Shown here in pieces: positions 48,558-58,006 of a stretch of 64,000 nt of DNA. The DNA comes from Phytohabitans sp052068095. Lineage in GTDB: Bacteria > Actinomycetota > Actinomycetes > Mycobacteriales > Micromonosporaceae. The stretch is from positions 191,260 through 255,259 of the forward strand of contig NZ_JBQHDG010000018.1 of the NCBI RefSeq assembly GCF_052068095.1, given 5' to 3'. Position 1 is the first letter of the stretch; the number at the start of each line of letters is the position of its first letter. Both the position numbers and the translations under genes were made by a program. Under the pieces are notes generated by a model that made no database searches, had not been told where the DNA came from, and saw only the letters and a list, made by a program, of their open reading frames with translations.

Positions 48558-51500
48558 GTGGCCGAAGTCGTGCTGGGTCGAGATCACCTCGACGGCATGT
48601 TGGAAACGCTACTACGAGTTCCAGCACTTGGTGATTCTGATGTGCGAGATGCACGGGTGGAAGATCTACGACGGGCGCTAGCGCGCCCGTTGGAGATCAC
48701 CCGATCGGTCGACGCGAGGCGCGATCTCCTGGCGATCCTCAACGCTTCACAGACCTGTTCCGGCGGGCTCAAAACGTTCACTCAGATCGTTCTGCGCCAC
48801 CATCGCGGCGACGACAGCGCACGAGCGGCCGCCCTGGCACACGACGCGAGCGGGCCCGCACTGCTCTCCGCTCCCGACCGGGAAAAATTGCGCGGCGTTC
48901 TCGCGAGCATTTCGATCGGCGAGGTCGCCGACGCGGTCTCCGAGGTCGGCGAGCTTTCCGAGGTCAGCGAGCTGCGGTCGCTGCAAACCTGGCGTGATAC
49001 CGCCAAGGCGATCCGCATCATCGAGCGATTGCCGGTAGCCGCCGACGGCGTGCCGCCTCTAGTCACTTTCGTCGAGCGTCTGAAAGCGCTCGTGAGCGGC
49101 CAGACCTCCGAGCAGCTCCGGGTATGGGTGGACACGGTCGCCGGCGGGCTCGGCATCGAGGCGCGCGCGCTCGCGGGTCTCCGGGCGACCGGTCGGCACG
49201 GGCGGGGCGGTCACCCGCTCCCGGACGAGGCCGTCCAGCCGGCCGACTCCACCGTCGTCGACCGCCGCCGGCCGCGTCCGCGCCGCACCGACGAAGCCGG
49301 CATGCTGTGGGGCGGCGTCCCCATCCGCAACCGTAACTTCACCGGCCGCGAGGTGTTGCTGGAGCAGTTGGAAGAGGCTCTGCGCACGAGTTCCAAGGCG
49401 TCGGTGCTGCCACAAACCCTGCATGGGATGGGTGGTGTCGGCAAGACACAGCTCGTCATCGAGTACGTTTACCGGCACCTCGATCAGTACGACCTGATCT
49501 GGTGGATCCCGGCCGAGCAGACGGCGGCTGTGTTGAGTTCGCTCAGTGCTCTCGGCGAGCGGCTCGGACTCCCCACTACCGAAGATCGACAGCAATCCGC
49601 GCGAATGGTCATCGACGCCCTGGCCAGCGGAGAGCTCTCGTGGTTGCTGGTCTATGACAACGCCGATGATCCAGACAGTTTGGATCAGTTCCTGCCGTCG
49701 TCCGGCGGCGATGTGATCGTTACGACGCGCATCCAGGAATGGGCCTCGGTCGGGCCAGCGATCGAGGTCGACGTCTTCACGCGTTCCGAAAGCGTCGAGC
49801 TGCTACTCAAGCGCAGCCGTGACAGCGAGGGCAACGTCCGCATTCTCGAGTCCGACGCGGCACAGCTCGCCGAAAAGCTCGGCGATCTCCCACTGGCGCT
49901 GGAGCAGGCGGCGTCCTGGTACCTGGCCACGGCGATGCCGATCAAGGAATACCTGGAGTTGCTCGACAGCCACATCGAGCTGTTGTCCGAAGGAAAGCCG
50001 AGCAACTACCCACTTTCCGTCGCGGCTTTCGTGACTCTCGCGAGCGAGCAGCTGCGCCAGGACCAGCCAGCCACGGCTCAGCTTTTCGAGCTCTTCGCGT
50101 ACCTCGGCGGTGAGCCGGTGGCGGTGTCACTGCTGGCCGCCGGCAAGAACGCGGACCTCACCGAGCCCTTGCGCGGCCTGCTGCGCGCCAAGATCCCACT
50201 CAGCCGGGCCGTTCGCGACCTCAACAGGTTCGGCCTGGCGAAGGTCGACGCCACGCAGCGGATCCAGGTGCACCGGCTGGTGCAGCGCGTGCTACGCGAC
50301 ACCATGCCGCCCGAGCTGGCCAAGGCGACCTTGCGCAACGTCAGAAACATCCTCGTCCAGGCCAATCCCGGCGACGCGGACGATCTCGGTGAGCTCGCCC
50401 TCGCCCAGCACGCCGAGATCGGTCCACACATCATGCCCGCCGACCTGATCAACGCCGACACTCTCGAGGCTCGCCAGGTCGTCGTCGAGCACACCCGCTA
50501 CCTGTACATCATCGGCGACTTCGAAAACAGCCGTCGGCTGGCGGAGTGGGCCGCGACCGCGTGGGAGAAGGAAACCTTCGATCCGCGGCTCGGGCCAGAT
50601 GGTGAGTTCACGCTGCTGGCACGCGCCCAGATGGCCAACGCGATGCGCTCTTACGGCGACAGCGCGAGCGCCGCCGAGATCACCCTCGACACCTACGAGC
50701 GCTTCCGCTCGAGTCCACAGCTCGGCCCCAACCACGAGTCCACCCTCATCACCGGCAACCAGGTCGGCGCCGACCTGCGCATCGCCGGCAGATACCTACA
50801 GGCCCTCGAGTTCGACAAGCAGTCCGTGGCGGCGCACCGCCGGGTGTTCAAGGCGGAAGACGACACGTACACGCTGCGGGCCAAGACCAACCTCGCGGTC
50901 GACTTCCGGATGGTGGGCAGCTTCGCCGAGGCGTTCAAGCTCGATCGAGAGGTCGCCGACTACTGGGAAGACGCGGGCCGCAGAGACTGGCGCGCCTTCG
51001 AGGCGTACATGAACATGGCACGCAGCTACTACGGCATGGGCGCCTACGCCGCCGGTCTTGAGCTTGTCGAGCGCTGGCGGGAGCCGCTGCACGACGCGCT
51101 CGGGTCAAGCCATCGGCTTTCTCTGCTCGCCGACCGGACATACGCCATCCTGCTCCGCAAGTCTGGCCGGCTCGACAACGCCACCGTCCTCCTCGAAGAG
51201 CTACAGGGGCGCACCCAGAAGCGGTTCGGGTCCAACCACGAGTACACCGTCGCGGTGAGCGTGAGCCGCGCCAACGCACTCCGCGAGTCCGGCGAGCTCG
51301 ACGAAGCCGAGCAGCAGATCTCCGACGCCCTGGGCAGATACAAGTCCGACTTTGGCGAGCGACACCCGCTGACCCTCGTCGCCATGGTCAACCAGGCCAT
51401 CATCCGGCGAACCCGCGGCGAGCTCGACGACGCCCGAGATCTCGACGACCGCTGCTTCGCAGAGCTCGCGAGCGTGCTGTCGCCCGAGCACCCGTACACC

Positions 51501-51833
51501 TTGTGTGCCGGCGCCTCGCTCGCCATCGACTTGGCGCTGGCCGGCCAGGCCGATGCGGCGCTCGACCTTTCTACCAAGGTGTTGCAGACCTCCCGGGAGA
51601 CGACCGGTGGCGGGCACGAGGAGCGAAACGGCTTCGAGCACCCATACCTGCTGATGCGTGCGGTCAACCTCGCTCACGACCTGCTGGCGTCCGGTCACGC
51701 CAACGAGGGCAACGCGCTGCTCGCGGAGTCTCTCGACGCGCTGCGCCGGCTGTTGGGGCCGGACCATCACGAGGTCGTGTTGGTCGCCGAAGGTCAGCGT
51801 GCCGAGGGCGACATCGAGCCGCCGCCGACCTGA
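48558..51833 (+). CDS. EAD2-like/NB-ARC/TPR (STAND) signalling protein
   Basis: A 1091-residue protein. The first ~70 residues (LLRVPALGDSDVRDARVEDL, ARRDLLAILNASQTCSGGLK) resemble effector-associated domain 2 of bacterial conflict systems, and the next ~120 (IERLPVAADGVPPLVTFVER) its usual middle region. NB-ARC: P-loop LHGMGGVGKTQLVIEY (~288-303), Walker B LSWLLVYDNADD, GLPLA-like motif LGDLPLALEQAA. From ~600 to the end are TPRs of the GHPxTL type (FGERHPLTLVAMVNQA). EAD domains recruit effectors by like-with-like pairing; the partner is not obvious here. GTG start, weak ribosome site. Confidence 0.85.
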   Translation: MAEVVLGRDHLDGMLETLLRVPALGDSDVRDARVEDLRRALARPLEITRSVDARRDLLAILNASQTCSGGLKTFTQIVLRHHRGDDSARAAALAHDASGPALLSAPDREKLRGVLASISIGEVADAVSEVGELSEVSELRSLQTWRDTAKAIRIIERLPVAADGVPPLVTFVERLKALVSGQTSEQLRVWVDTVAGGLGIEARALAGLRATGRHGRGGHPLPDEAVQPADSTVVDRRRPRPRRTDEAGMLWGGVPIRNRNFTGREVLLEQLEEALRTSSKASVLPQTLHGMGGVGKTQLVIEYVYRHLDQYDLIWWIPAEQTAAVLSSLSALGERLGLPTTEDRQQSARMVIDALASGELSWLLVYDNADDPDSLDQFLPSSGGDVIVTTRIQEWASVGPAIEVDVFTRSESVELLLKRSRDSEGNVRILESDAAQLAEKLGDLPLALEQAASWYLATAMPIKEYLELLDSHIELLSEGKPSNYPLSVAAFVTLASEQLRQDQPATAQLFELFAYLGGEPVAVSLLAAGKNADLTEPLRGLLRAKIPLSRAVRDLNRFGLAKVDATQRIQVHRLVQRVLRDTMPPELAKATLRNVRNILVQANPGDADDLGELALAQHAEIGPHIMPADLINADTLEARQVVVEHTRYLYIIGDFENSRRLAEWAATAWEKETFDPRLGPDGEFTLLARAQMANAMRSYGDSASAAEITLDTYERFRSSPQLGPNHESTLITGNQVGADLRIAGRYLQALEFDKQSVAAHRRVFKAEDDTYTLRAKTNLAVDFRMVGSFAEAFKLDREVADYWEDAGRRDWRAFEAYMNMARSYYGMGAYAAGLELVERWREPLHDALGSSHRLSLLADRTYAILLRKSGRLDNATVLLEELQGRTQKRFGSNHEYTVAVSVSRANALRESGELDEAEQQISDALGRYKSDFGERHPLTLVAMVNQAIIRRTRGELDDARDLDDRCFAELASVLSPEHPYTLCAGASLAIDLALAGQADAALDLSTKVLQTSRETTGGGHEERNGFEHPYLLMRAVNLAHDLLASGHANEGNALLAESLDALRRLLGPDHHEVVLVAEGQRAEGDIEPPPT

Positions 51834-51849
51834 GCGGTCCGTGCCAGGC

Positions 51850-53154
51850 TCAGGCTGGCGTGGCGCCGGCGCCGTTGCGGTGCAGCCACTGCTGCCGGAT
51901 GCGGGCAGTGGTCTCCTCCGCCGCCCGTGCCACGGCCGCCGGCACGGATACGCCCAGCAGCTCGTCGGTCGTCTCGCGCAGCCGGGCCACCAGCTCTCGA
52001 CCTTCCGGAGTCAGCGCACCGCACTCTTCGATCGAGCTCAGGCCGATGTCCACATGGATGCGTCCGGTGGCAAACTGCCGCGTCGCGGTTTCCTCCAAGC
52101 CGTCGACCTCGCGCAGCACCCGCCACATGTCGACGACCCCGACGAACGCGTAGACACCCTGGAGGAGACCCGCCAAGGGCCGCGGGTCCGTGCGCCACGG
52201 CGCGAAGTACCTGCCGCGGTCGGCCGGGTCGCTCATCGGTACGAGGTCGAGCATCGCGCTCAGCTTGGAGTGCTGAAACTCGTGAACGATCGTCACCGCG
52301 AACTCCGCCGGTGACGGCGGGCGGGTCAGGCCGAAGACGCCGAAGGCATGGCGGATCGTGGCGCTGCGCGCCGATCGGCCGTCCGGGTCCAGCAGCGGTA
52401 CGAGCGTCCGCAGCCCAGCCACCAGCTCCGCCGCGCGCTCCGGCCGGCGCTGCGCGAGCAGCTGCCACGCACCGGCGAAGTGCTCCTGCCAGGCGGCCAC
52501 CTCGCTGGCGGCCAGCCGGGGTGCCGGCGGCACGTGATGTCCGTGCCGGTACGGGTCGACGTCGTCGAGGCCGACGGCGAGCCGCTGGCCCGCGGCCTCC
52601 GCGGTCAGCCGCCGTACCGGCAGCCAGCGCGACTCGTCCTCCTCGCCGCCCACCTCGAGGACCGTCCCGCCACCGCTGAGCGTGAGGCGACCGCCTTCCG
52701 CGGTGAGCAGCGCCCGTTCGGTGGCGCCGAGCTTCGCTACTCCGACTCCGGGTACGGCCGCGATACCTTCCCGCACCGGGATCTCCGCCGCGCCGTCGAC
52801 ACCGGTCGCCGCGCCGGCCACGATCGCGATGGCCGCGAGCTGTGCCACGTCCGTCCACTTCGGACTGCCACGGTGCGCCGCGCGGGCCGCGATCGCCGCC
52901 CAACCGCCGACAAGTGGGGCGCCGATCACCTCGCGAAACCGCTCAGGGTCACGGCGCCGAGCTCGCTCGAGAGCGCCGGCCACCGCGTCACGCTCGCTCG
53001 CCGGACCGGGCCACCGCTCCAACAGGTACCCGATGAGCTGAAGGTGCTTGCTCACCTGCGAGAGACGCAGGGCTTCCACCGCCGGCGCACCGCCAAGACC
53101 CCCGGCGAGCCGGTCGAACAGGGTCTTTTCGAGCTCGAAGACAGCGGTGCTCAT
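51850..53154 (-). CDS. HExxH-motif peptide-modification protein of the FxSxx locus
   Basis: A 434-residue protein. The signature is VTIVHEFQHSKLSAMLDLVP with His291, Glu292 and His295. In most FxSxx loci this module is the C-terminal part of FxsB; here it is a separate protein whose ATG overlaps the radical SAM stop (ATGA). Members of the HExxH peptide-modification family have been described as alpha-ketoglutarate-dependent peptide beta-hydroxylases; whether this one acts so is unknown. It is the last gene of the fxsA operon and converges with the EAD2-like gene. Confidence 0.82.
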   Translation of the reverse strand: MSTAVFELEKTLFDRLAGGLGGAPAVEALRLSQVSKHLQLIGYLLERWPGPASERDAVAGALERARRRDPERFREVIGAPLVGGWAAIAARAAHRGSPKWTDVAQLAAIAIVAGAATGVDGAAEIPVREGIAAVPGVGVAKLGATERALLTAEGGRLTLSGGGTVLEVGGEEDESRWLPVRRLTAEAAGQRLAVGLDDVDPYRHGHHVPPAPRLAASEVAAWQEHFAGAWQLLAQRRPERAAELVAGLRTLVPLLDPDGRSARSATIRHAFGVFGLTRPPSPAEFAVTIVHEFQHSKLSAMLDLVPMSDPADRGRYFAPWRTDPRPLAGLLQGVYAFVGVVDMWRVLREVDGLEETATRQFATGRIHVDIGLSSIEECGALTPEGRELVARLRETTDELLGVSVPAAVARAAEETTARIRQQWLHRNGAGATPA

Positions 53155-54395
53155 GCGCGGACCTTTCCGGCCAGGGCGGAGAAGTCCGCGACGACCCGGT
53201 CGCGGACATGGTTGATGAGTCGTTGCAGGTCGGCGCAGTAGATCGACGGGTTGCGGAATCCAGCCCCCGCGCGGTAGCGGTGCACGTAGTGCCCGCCGCC
53301 GCAGACTTGATGGAGCGGGCAGGCCAGGCAGTCGTCGCTGAGGGCCACGCGTCCGATCTGCCGGGCCACGACGCCGGGGTCGTCGAGCAACGCGTCCAGC
53401 TCGTCCCGCCGGATGTCCAGACCGGTCGCCGACGCCCCCTGATACGCCGACTTCAGCGCATCGACCTGCTCGATGGTGCCGTCGGTCTCGATGACCGCGA
53501 GCGCGGCCGGGCTGAGCCCGATCTGCTCCGAGCTGCCCCTGCCGCCGAGCAGCAGCACGATCACGTCTTCGAACAGCTGGACGCTGGGCGGTTTCGCGTC
53601 CTTGTACCACCTGTCGAAGGCCGCGACGAGCCAGTCGCCGTGCGGCGTCGGCGAGCCTGGGGGCCGCTCTGGCGGGTTCTCCCAGTTCGCGTGGGGCAGG
53701 AGGAAGTTGATCGAAGGCGGCTCGAACGCCCGGAGCGCCTCGTAGGTGGCGACTGGATCGGTGCCGGCCGCGACAGTACACAGTAGACCGCCGTAGCTCG
53801 CACGGTTTTCCGGCTGGCGGAGCAGATCGAGCGCGGCCGCGACACGATGGAATGTGCCGCGGCCGTCGTGTGTCACCCGGTGCCGGTCGTGGTCCGCACG
53901 GGTGCCGTCGACGCTGACGCCGACCCGCACCCGGTGCCGCCGCAACTGCGCCATCGTCCGCTCATCGAGCAGCACCCCGTTGGTCTGCATCCCGACCTCG
54001 ACGGCGCAGTGCTCCTCGAGGCTCGCGCGCAGGTCTCCGGCGAGCTCGCCGATACGCGCCGCACCGAGTAGTAGCGGCTCGCCGCCGTGCAGGATCACGC
54101 GGATCGACCGCAGGCCGTGCCGGACGACATGGCGGGTGAGACTGGCGACCGTCGCCTGCCACACCTCGGCCGGCATCACCGACGGCCGACCACGCCAGCT
54201 CTGGTCGGCGTGCTCGTAGACGTAGCAATAGGTGCATGCGAGATTGCACCTCGCATGCACCTTTACGATCACGTCACGCACCGGGACCGGCCGCCAGCCC
54301 GACTCGCGAAGCTGCTTCAGGTCCATCTCGCCGTACGGCCACGGCGCGCGCCGGATGTGATCGGCACGCACCGTAGCGACGGCGGGATGGGTCAC
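53151..54395 (-). CDS. fxsB: Radical SAM/SPASM maturase FxsB, cyclophane-forming type
   Basis: A 414-residue radical SAM enzyme. The SAM cluster ligands are Cys50, Cys54 and Cys57 in HARCNLACTYCYVYEHAD, followed by the GGEPLLLG motif (RVILHGGEPLLL). The C-terminus has SPASM-type Cys (DDCLACPLHQVCGGGHYVHR and IYCADL) for auxiliary Fe-S clusters. FxsB enzymes link a Phe side chain to another residue in the C-terminal FxSxx of the precursor. It overlaps the precursor stop by ATGA, so the precursor just upstream is its probable substrate. Confidence 0.92.
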   Translation of the reverse strand: MTHPAVATVRADHIRRAPWPYGEMDLKQLRESGWRPVPVRDVIVKVHARCNLACTYCYVYEHADQSWRGRPSVMPAEVWQATVASLTRHVVRHGLRSIRVILHGGEPLLLGAARIGELAGDLRASLEEHCAVEVGMQTNGVLLDERTMAQLRRHRVRVGVSVDGTRADHDRHRVTHDGRGTFHRVAAALDLLRQPENRASYGGLLCTVAAGTDPVATYEALRAFEPPSINFLLPHANWENPPERPPGSPTPHGDWLVAAFDRWYKDAKPPSVQLFEDVIVLLLGGRGSSEQIGLSPAALAVIETDGTIEQVDALKSAYQGASATGLDIRRDELDALLDDPGVVARQIGRVALSDDCLACPLHQVCGGGHYVHRYRAGAGFRNPSIYCADLQRLINHVRDRVVADFSALAGKVRA

Positions 54396-54583
54396 TGCAC
54401 GAAGGAACTGAACGCCGAGATGACGCCGTCAGGGTCGTCGAGGCTACGCACGAGCCGCTCTACGGAACGGACCAGAGCGGGATCACCGGAGGCCGCAAGG
54501 TCTGCGATTGCGAGGTTTGACACCTCTGCCAGCGGCGCCCACCGATTCGACTCCGACCCTGCGTCCATCGACGTGGCGTCCAC
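54392..54583 (-). CDS. fxsA: FxSxx-COOH-type RiPP precursor peptide, variant C-terminus
   Basis: A 63-residue peptide. GTG start 9 bases after GGAGGTA; ATG at 54568 is an alternative. The N-terminal ~40 residues are a helical leader with SNLAIADLAASGDPALVRSV. The C-terminus is ISAFSSFVQ. The usual form ends exactly F-x-S-x-x; here Phe58-Ser59-Ser60 is followed by three residues (F61, V62, Q63), one more than usual, and a second Phe is available. Too short to have been found by homology alone; the overlapping fxsB supports it. Confidence 0.85.
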   Translation of the reverse strand: MDATSMDAGSESNRWAPLAEVSNLAIADLAASGDPALVRSVERLVRSLDDPDGVISAFSSFVQ

Positions 54584-54612
54584 GGATATCTACCTCCGTC
54601 TATATGTTGACT

Positions 54613-54640
54613 CGCGGCGGGCACAGTCCTGCCCGCCGCG
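54613..54640. terminator. Perfect hairpin between the STAND gene and fxsA
   Basis: An 11-bp stem (CGCGGCGGGCA / TGCCCGCCGCG) with loop CAGTCC. It can end the upstream minus-strand STAND transcript, or sit in the fxsA leader as an attenuator. No T-tract follows. Confidence 0.6.
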
Positions 54641-54654
54641 CACACTTTGCCGGA

Positions 54655-54727
54655 GAAGTATCTAGGACTTAGAACTGCGGAGGTGTCAGATTTACACCTC
54701 ACGGGAGCAACTTGACAAATCTTGACA
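54655..54727 (-). promoter_or_regulatory. Possible fxsA promoter/operator region
   Basis: An inverted repeat GAGGTGT-N7-ACACCTC (54680-54700) lies upstream of fxsA. On the minus strand it is followed by CTGACA and, 19 bp later, TAGATA, a weak promoter fit with the operator over the -35. CTTGACA occurs twice in tandem at 54711-54727. Confidence 0.4.
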
Positions 54728-54737
54728 TGGACACGGT

Positions 54738-57713
54738 TTAGGCTGAGGGTGGCTCGACCAAACAATCGATACGCCTCTTGTGCGCCACGCTCTCGGTGAT
54801 AGGGTGCGCGTCCCCCAGCGACACGCTCGTCCGAGCCAGCACGTCCTCGCGCAGCGCCTCCGACTCGCTGGTCTCTCCCGCCCCGGCCAGATCCAGCACG
54901 AGGTTGGCCGCGATCGCCAGTGTGTCTGGATGGTCTTCTCCACGCACCTCGCGTGCCTTCGCGTACGCGTCGGCGGAAAGCGCGCGGGCGACTTGTGCCC
55001 GCCCGCCAGCCAGCGAGTAGTCGGTGGCGAGGTTGGCGATCGCCGAGATCGTGAACGGGTGCCGGTCACCGAGCGTGTCGCGCAGTGCCTCGCTCGCTAC
55101 CGCGTCAAGCTGCTGTGCCGGAGTCCGCTGTCCCTTGGCACGCAGGATCGCCGCCCGGTTTACCCGGGCCCCGAGCGTAAGGGGATGGCGACGCCCGAAG
55201 GTCCGCACATACGCCGTCTCGGCATCCGATGCCCAGACGTCGGCTTCCTCCACGGCATTGTGCAGATGCAACGTGTTGGCGTAGCTGAGCATCGCGGCAA
55301 GTGTGTACTCGTGATCCGAGCCGAACGTGATGTTGCATTCGCCGTAGTGGTCATGAAGCATCTCCAAGGCCTCCGCCACGGCGCCGAGACCGCGGTGCGC
55401 AAGTGCCAGGGTCCGCCGAAACAGTAAGCCGGCCCGGTCGAGTTGGGCGGGCAGTCGGCTGCCCGTGCCGGCGTACTCCGGCTGTAGTTCGAGCACCTGT
55501 CCGTACTGGCCCAGCCCGTACAGATCCTCGGCGAGCGCGTGTACCGACAGGAGAGTCCGCCAGTCGTCGGCACCGTGGTTGTCGCGGTAATAAGCCAACG
55601 CCACGCGGTCTGTGGCCCGAGCGGCGGCGAACTCGCCGAGGTGGCGCAGGCTGACCGCGAGATTGTGCCGGCGTCGGGCGGTACGGGCGTCCAACTCACC
55701 GTGTTGGTGCAGGCAGCGGGTGAGCGTGTCGCGATCGATTTCCAAAGCCCTGCGGTATTCCCCAGACAGGCGCAGGTCGGACGCGTGGCTGGACGACATG
55801 TCCAATGTGAGGTGGTGGTCTTCGCCGTAATCCGGGTCCGCGCGAAGCCGGCTCATGGCGTCTGCCGTCAGGTCGCGGGCCTCCTGATATCGACCAAGCC
55901 CGCGAAGCGCGTTGGCCCACTCACGGGTCGCCTGCAATACCAACTCGTCAGCCGGCCCCAGGTCGGGATCCGCACCCCACGCCGACACGGTCGAATCCGC
56001 GAGGGCGCACGCGCCGGCGTAGTCACCGATGATGTATCTGTATCGGATCTGGTGATACACCGTCTGGCGCGCCGCCGCCAACTTCGACCGGATGAGATCG
56101 GCGGGCAGCACGTGAGCGGCGATCTCCCGGTGCATGCCGATCGACACCACGTCGTCCGGTCGGCCCTGGTCCGCGGCGGCCAGGATCTCGTGAACGTTGT
56201 GCCGGGCCCGTTCCAAGGCGTCGGGTGACAGGACCGCACGCAACGCACCCCGCGTCACGGGCTGGACCTCGACCCGTTGATCGGCGTGTAGGCGGGCCAG
56301 CCCGAACTGCTGGATGGATCGCAGCGCCTTCGGCAGGTCGACGGGATTGCGAAACGTGCGCCACAGCGCCGTCGAGACGTTACCGGCCCGCCCCTGCCGT
56401 AACAGCGCCACCGACACCGGCTCGGAGCCGAACCACGCGAACAGTTCGAGAACCAACATCGCGGCCGGATCCGCCGTGTGGAAGGCCTCGAGAGCCACCT
56501 TGATGGACGCGAGCACCTCGGGTGGATGCGTAGACGGTGATCCTGCCGGCGCGTCGTCCGCCGCGGTGTGTTCCAGCCGCTGCTGCAACTCCTCCCAGGA
56601 CAGTCCGGGCGCGCGGCGAAGCGCGGCGATGTGTTCGAGCGCGAGCGGAAGTCTGCCGATCTTGCCGACCAGCTCCATGGCGCGCTCTTCGGTCAGCGCC
56701 TCGTCCCGCTTTCGCAGGAACGCGACGGCCTCGTCCACGGTGAAGTCGGGCACCTCGATGCCGACGCTCGTACTCTCGTGTCCGAACGTCGGGTCGCAGG
56801 TGGTGACGATGACATAGCCGCCGAAGTTGGGCATCAGGCGGCGCACTTCGTCGTCGTTGACGCCGTCGAACACGAGGAGATAAGGGGCCGGCAGCGCTTC
56901 GAGGTCCTTGATGACGCTTTCGATCGTCTGCTCGGCGCTCTGCCCCATCCGGGTGCCGAGCCGGTCGGCCAGATCGAGCAGCGACCGGCGTGCCCGCTCC
57001 ACCTGGTCAGCCTGCACCCACCACGTGACCAGGTGATCCGGTAGATACCGCTCGACGTACTCCCGGGCCAGCTGCGACTTGCCGACCCCGCTCAGGCCAT
57101 GCAGCACCATCGGCGCGTGCGGGTTGGCGAGCATCTCCGCCCGCATGCGGTCGAGCAGCGCTCGGCGGCCGGTGAAGCTGATGTCGCGGTCGGGCAGCCC
57201 ACCCACGATGGGCTCAGCGGGCACCGGCCGCGACGACTCGATCCGCGGACGCACCACGTCGAACGAGCGGATCACGGGGGTCAGCCGCTCCGGATGCATC
57301 GGCGACGGGGGTTTCAGCTCCGGCCGTGGGCCGAGCCGCGACTCACCGGTCGAGGCCGAGGCCGGCGACGCGACCACTCGGGTGGCTGTCCGACCCGCGC
57401 CACGAGCCGCCACCCACAGCGGCTTGAAAACTCGGTCAAGCTCCTTCTCCTCGGCGTCGAGCTCGCCACGCTGCGCCAGGGCGACCACGATCGACTTGAC
57501 CTTGCCCCATGCGGGAAGCGTGGTGCCATGCAGCATGGCGCTCACGGTCTGGTGCGAAACGTTCTCGAGGCGGTTGGGGAGCCGGAAGATGTCTTTGCTG
57601 ATAAGTCGGGCCGCGGGCTGCCCAGCGTGGTCGTAGAGCTCGTGCAGGGACACGACCAACTCGCGCAGCGGACCACTGGGTAAGTGATCCAGATCTGGCA
57701 ACGGGATCGCCAA
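54738..57713 (-). CDS. HTH/NB-ARC/TPR (STAND) regulator-like protein
   Basis: A 991-residue protein. TTG 57713 is chosen because GGAG lies eight bases upstream; GTG 57722 is too close to it. The N-terminus (~1-85) has a helix-turn-helix-like segment (FRLPNRLENVSHQTVSAMLH). NB-ARC: P-loop LHGLSGVGKSQLAREYVE (~200), Walker B YLLVFDGVNDD, IGRLPLALEHIA. TPRs with GxxHPLTL units fill ~590-991 (FGRRHPLTLGARVNRA). Such proteins accompany FxSxx peptide genes; its role, sensor or regulator, is inferred from the HTH. Confidence 0.85.
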   Translation of the reverse strand: MAIPLPDLDHLPSGPLRELVVSLHELYDHAGQPAARLISKDIFRLPNRLENVSHQTVSAMLHGTTLPAWGKVKSIVVALAQRGELDAEEKELDRVFKPLWVAARGAGRTATRVVASPASASTGESRLGPRPELKPPSPMHPERLTPVIRSFDVVRPRIESSRPVPAEPIVGGLPDRDISFTGRRALLDRMRAEMLANPHAPMVLHGLSGVGKSQLAREYVERYLPDHLVTWWVQADQVERARRSLLDLADRLGTRMGQSAEQTIESVIKDLEALPAPYLLVFDGVNDDEVRRLMPNFGGYVIVTTCDPTFGHESTSVGIEVPDFTVDEAVAFLRKRDEALTEERAMELVGKIGRLPLALEHIAALRRAPGLSWEELQQRLEHTAADDAPAGSPSTHPPEVLASIKVALEAFHTADPAAMLVLELFAWFGSEPVSVALLRQGRAGNVSTALWRTFRNPVDLPKALRSIQQFGLARLHADQRVEVQPVTRGALRAVLSPDALERARHNVHEILAAADQGRPDDVVSIGMHREIAAHVLPADLIRSKLAAARQTVYHQIRYRYIIGDYAGACALADSTVSAWGADPDLGPADELVLQATREWANALRGLGRYQEARDLTADAMSRLRADPDYGEDHHLTLDMSSSHASDLRLSGEYRRALEIDRDTLTRCLHQHGELDARTARRRHNLAVSLRHLGEFAAARATDRVALAYYRDNHGADDWRTLLSVHALAEDLYGLGQYGQVLELQPEYAGTGSRLPAQLDRAGLLFRRTLALAHRGLGAVAEALEMLHDHYGECNITFGSDHEYTLAAMLSYANTLHLHNAVEEADVWASDAETAYVRTFGRRHPLTLGARVNRAAILRAKGQRTPAQQLDAVASEALRDTLGDRHPFTISAIANLATDYSLAGGRAQVARALSADAYAKAREVRGEDHPDTLAIAANLVLDLAGAGETSESEALREDVLARTSVSLGDAHPITESVAHKRRIDCLVEPPSA

Positions 57714-57730
57714 ACAACACACTCCACGCG

Positions 57731-57753
57731 CGCGCCAACCCTTGTCAAGCCCT
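57731..57753. promoter_or_regulatory. CTTGTC/GACAAG inverted repeat upstream of the STAND gene
   Basis: CTTGTC (57731-57736) and GACAAG (57748-57753) are a perfect inverted pair with an 11-bp gap, 18 bp before the minus-strand TTG start. TTGTCAAGC appears again at ~57846. On the minus strand these contain TTGACA, so they may be -35 elements or operator halves. Confidence 0.4.
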
Positions 57754-58006
57754 GATGGACAAGCTTTACATGGCACCTCACTCCTTAACAACTATCCGGC
57801 CACCGCGGTTCATGATCCTTTCGGAAGATCGCTCATTGGTTGCCTTTGTCAAGCTCACGGCCGGAGGCGGACGAGCAATTCACGCCCGACCGGTCGCGTA
57901 AAGATCTGTATCAACGGGGCCACAAAAGTAGAGACCTCACGCGCCGGGTTTCACGCTCATTTCAAGGCGTCAATCACGTCGCCGCCCGCCCGCCGGAGGA
58001 GAAGCC

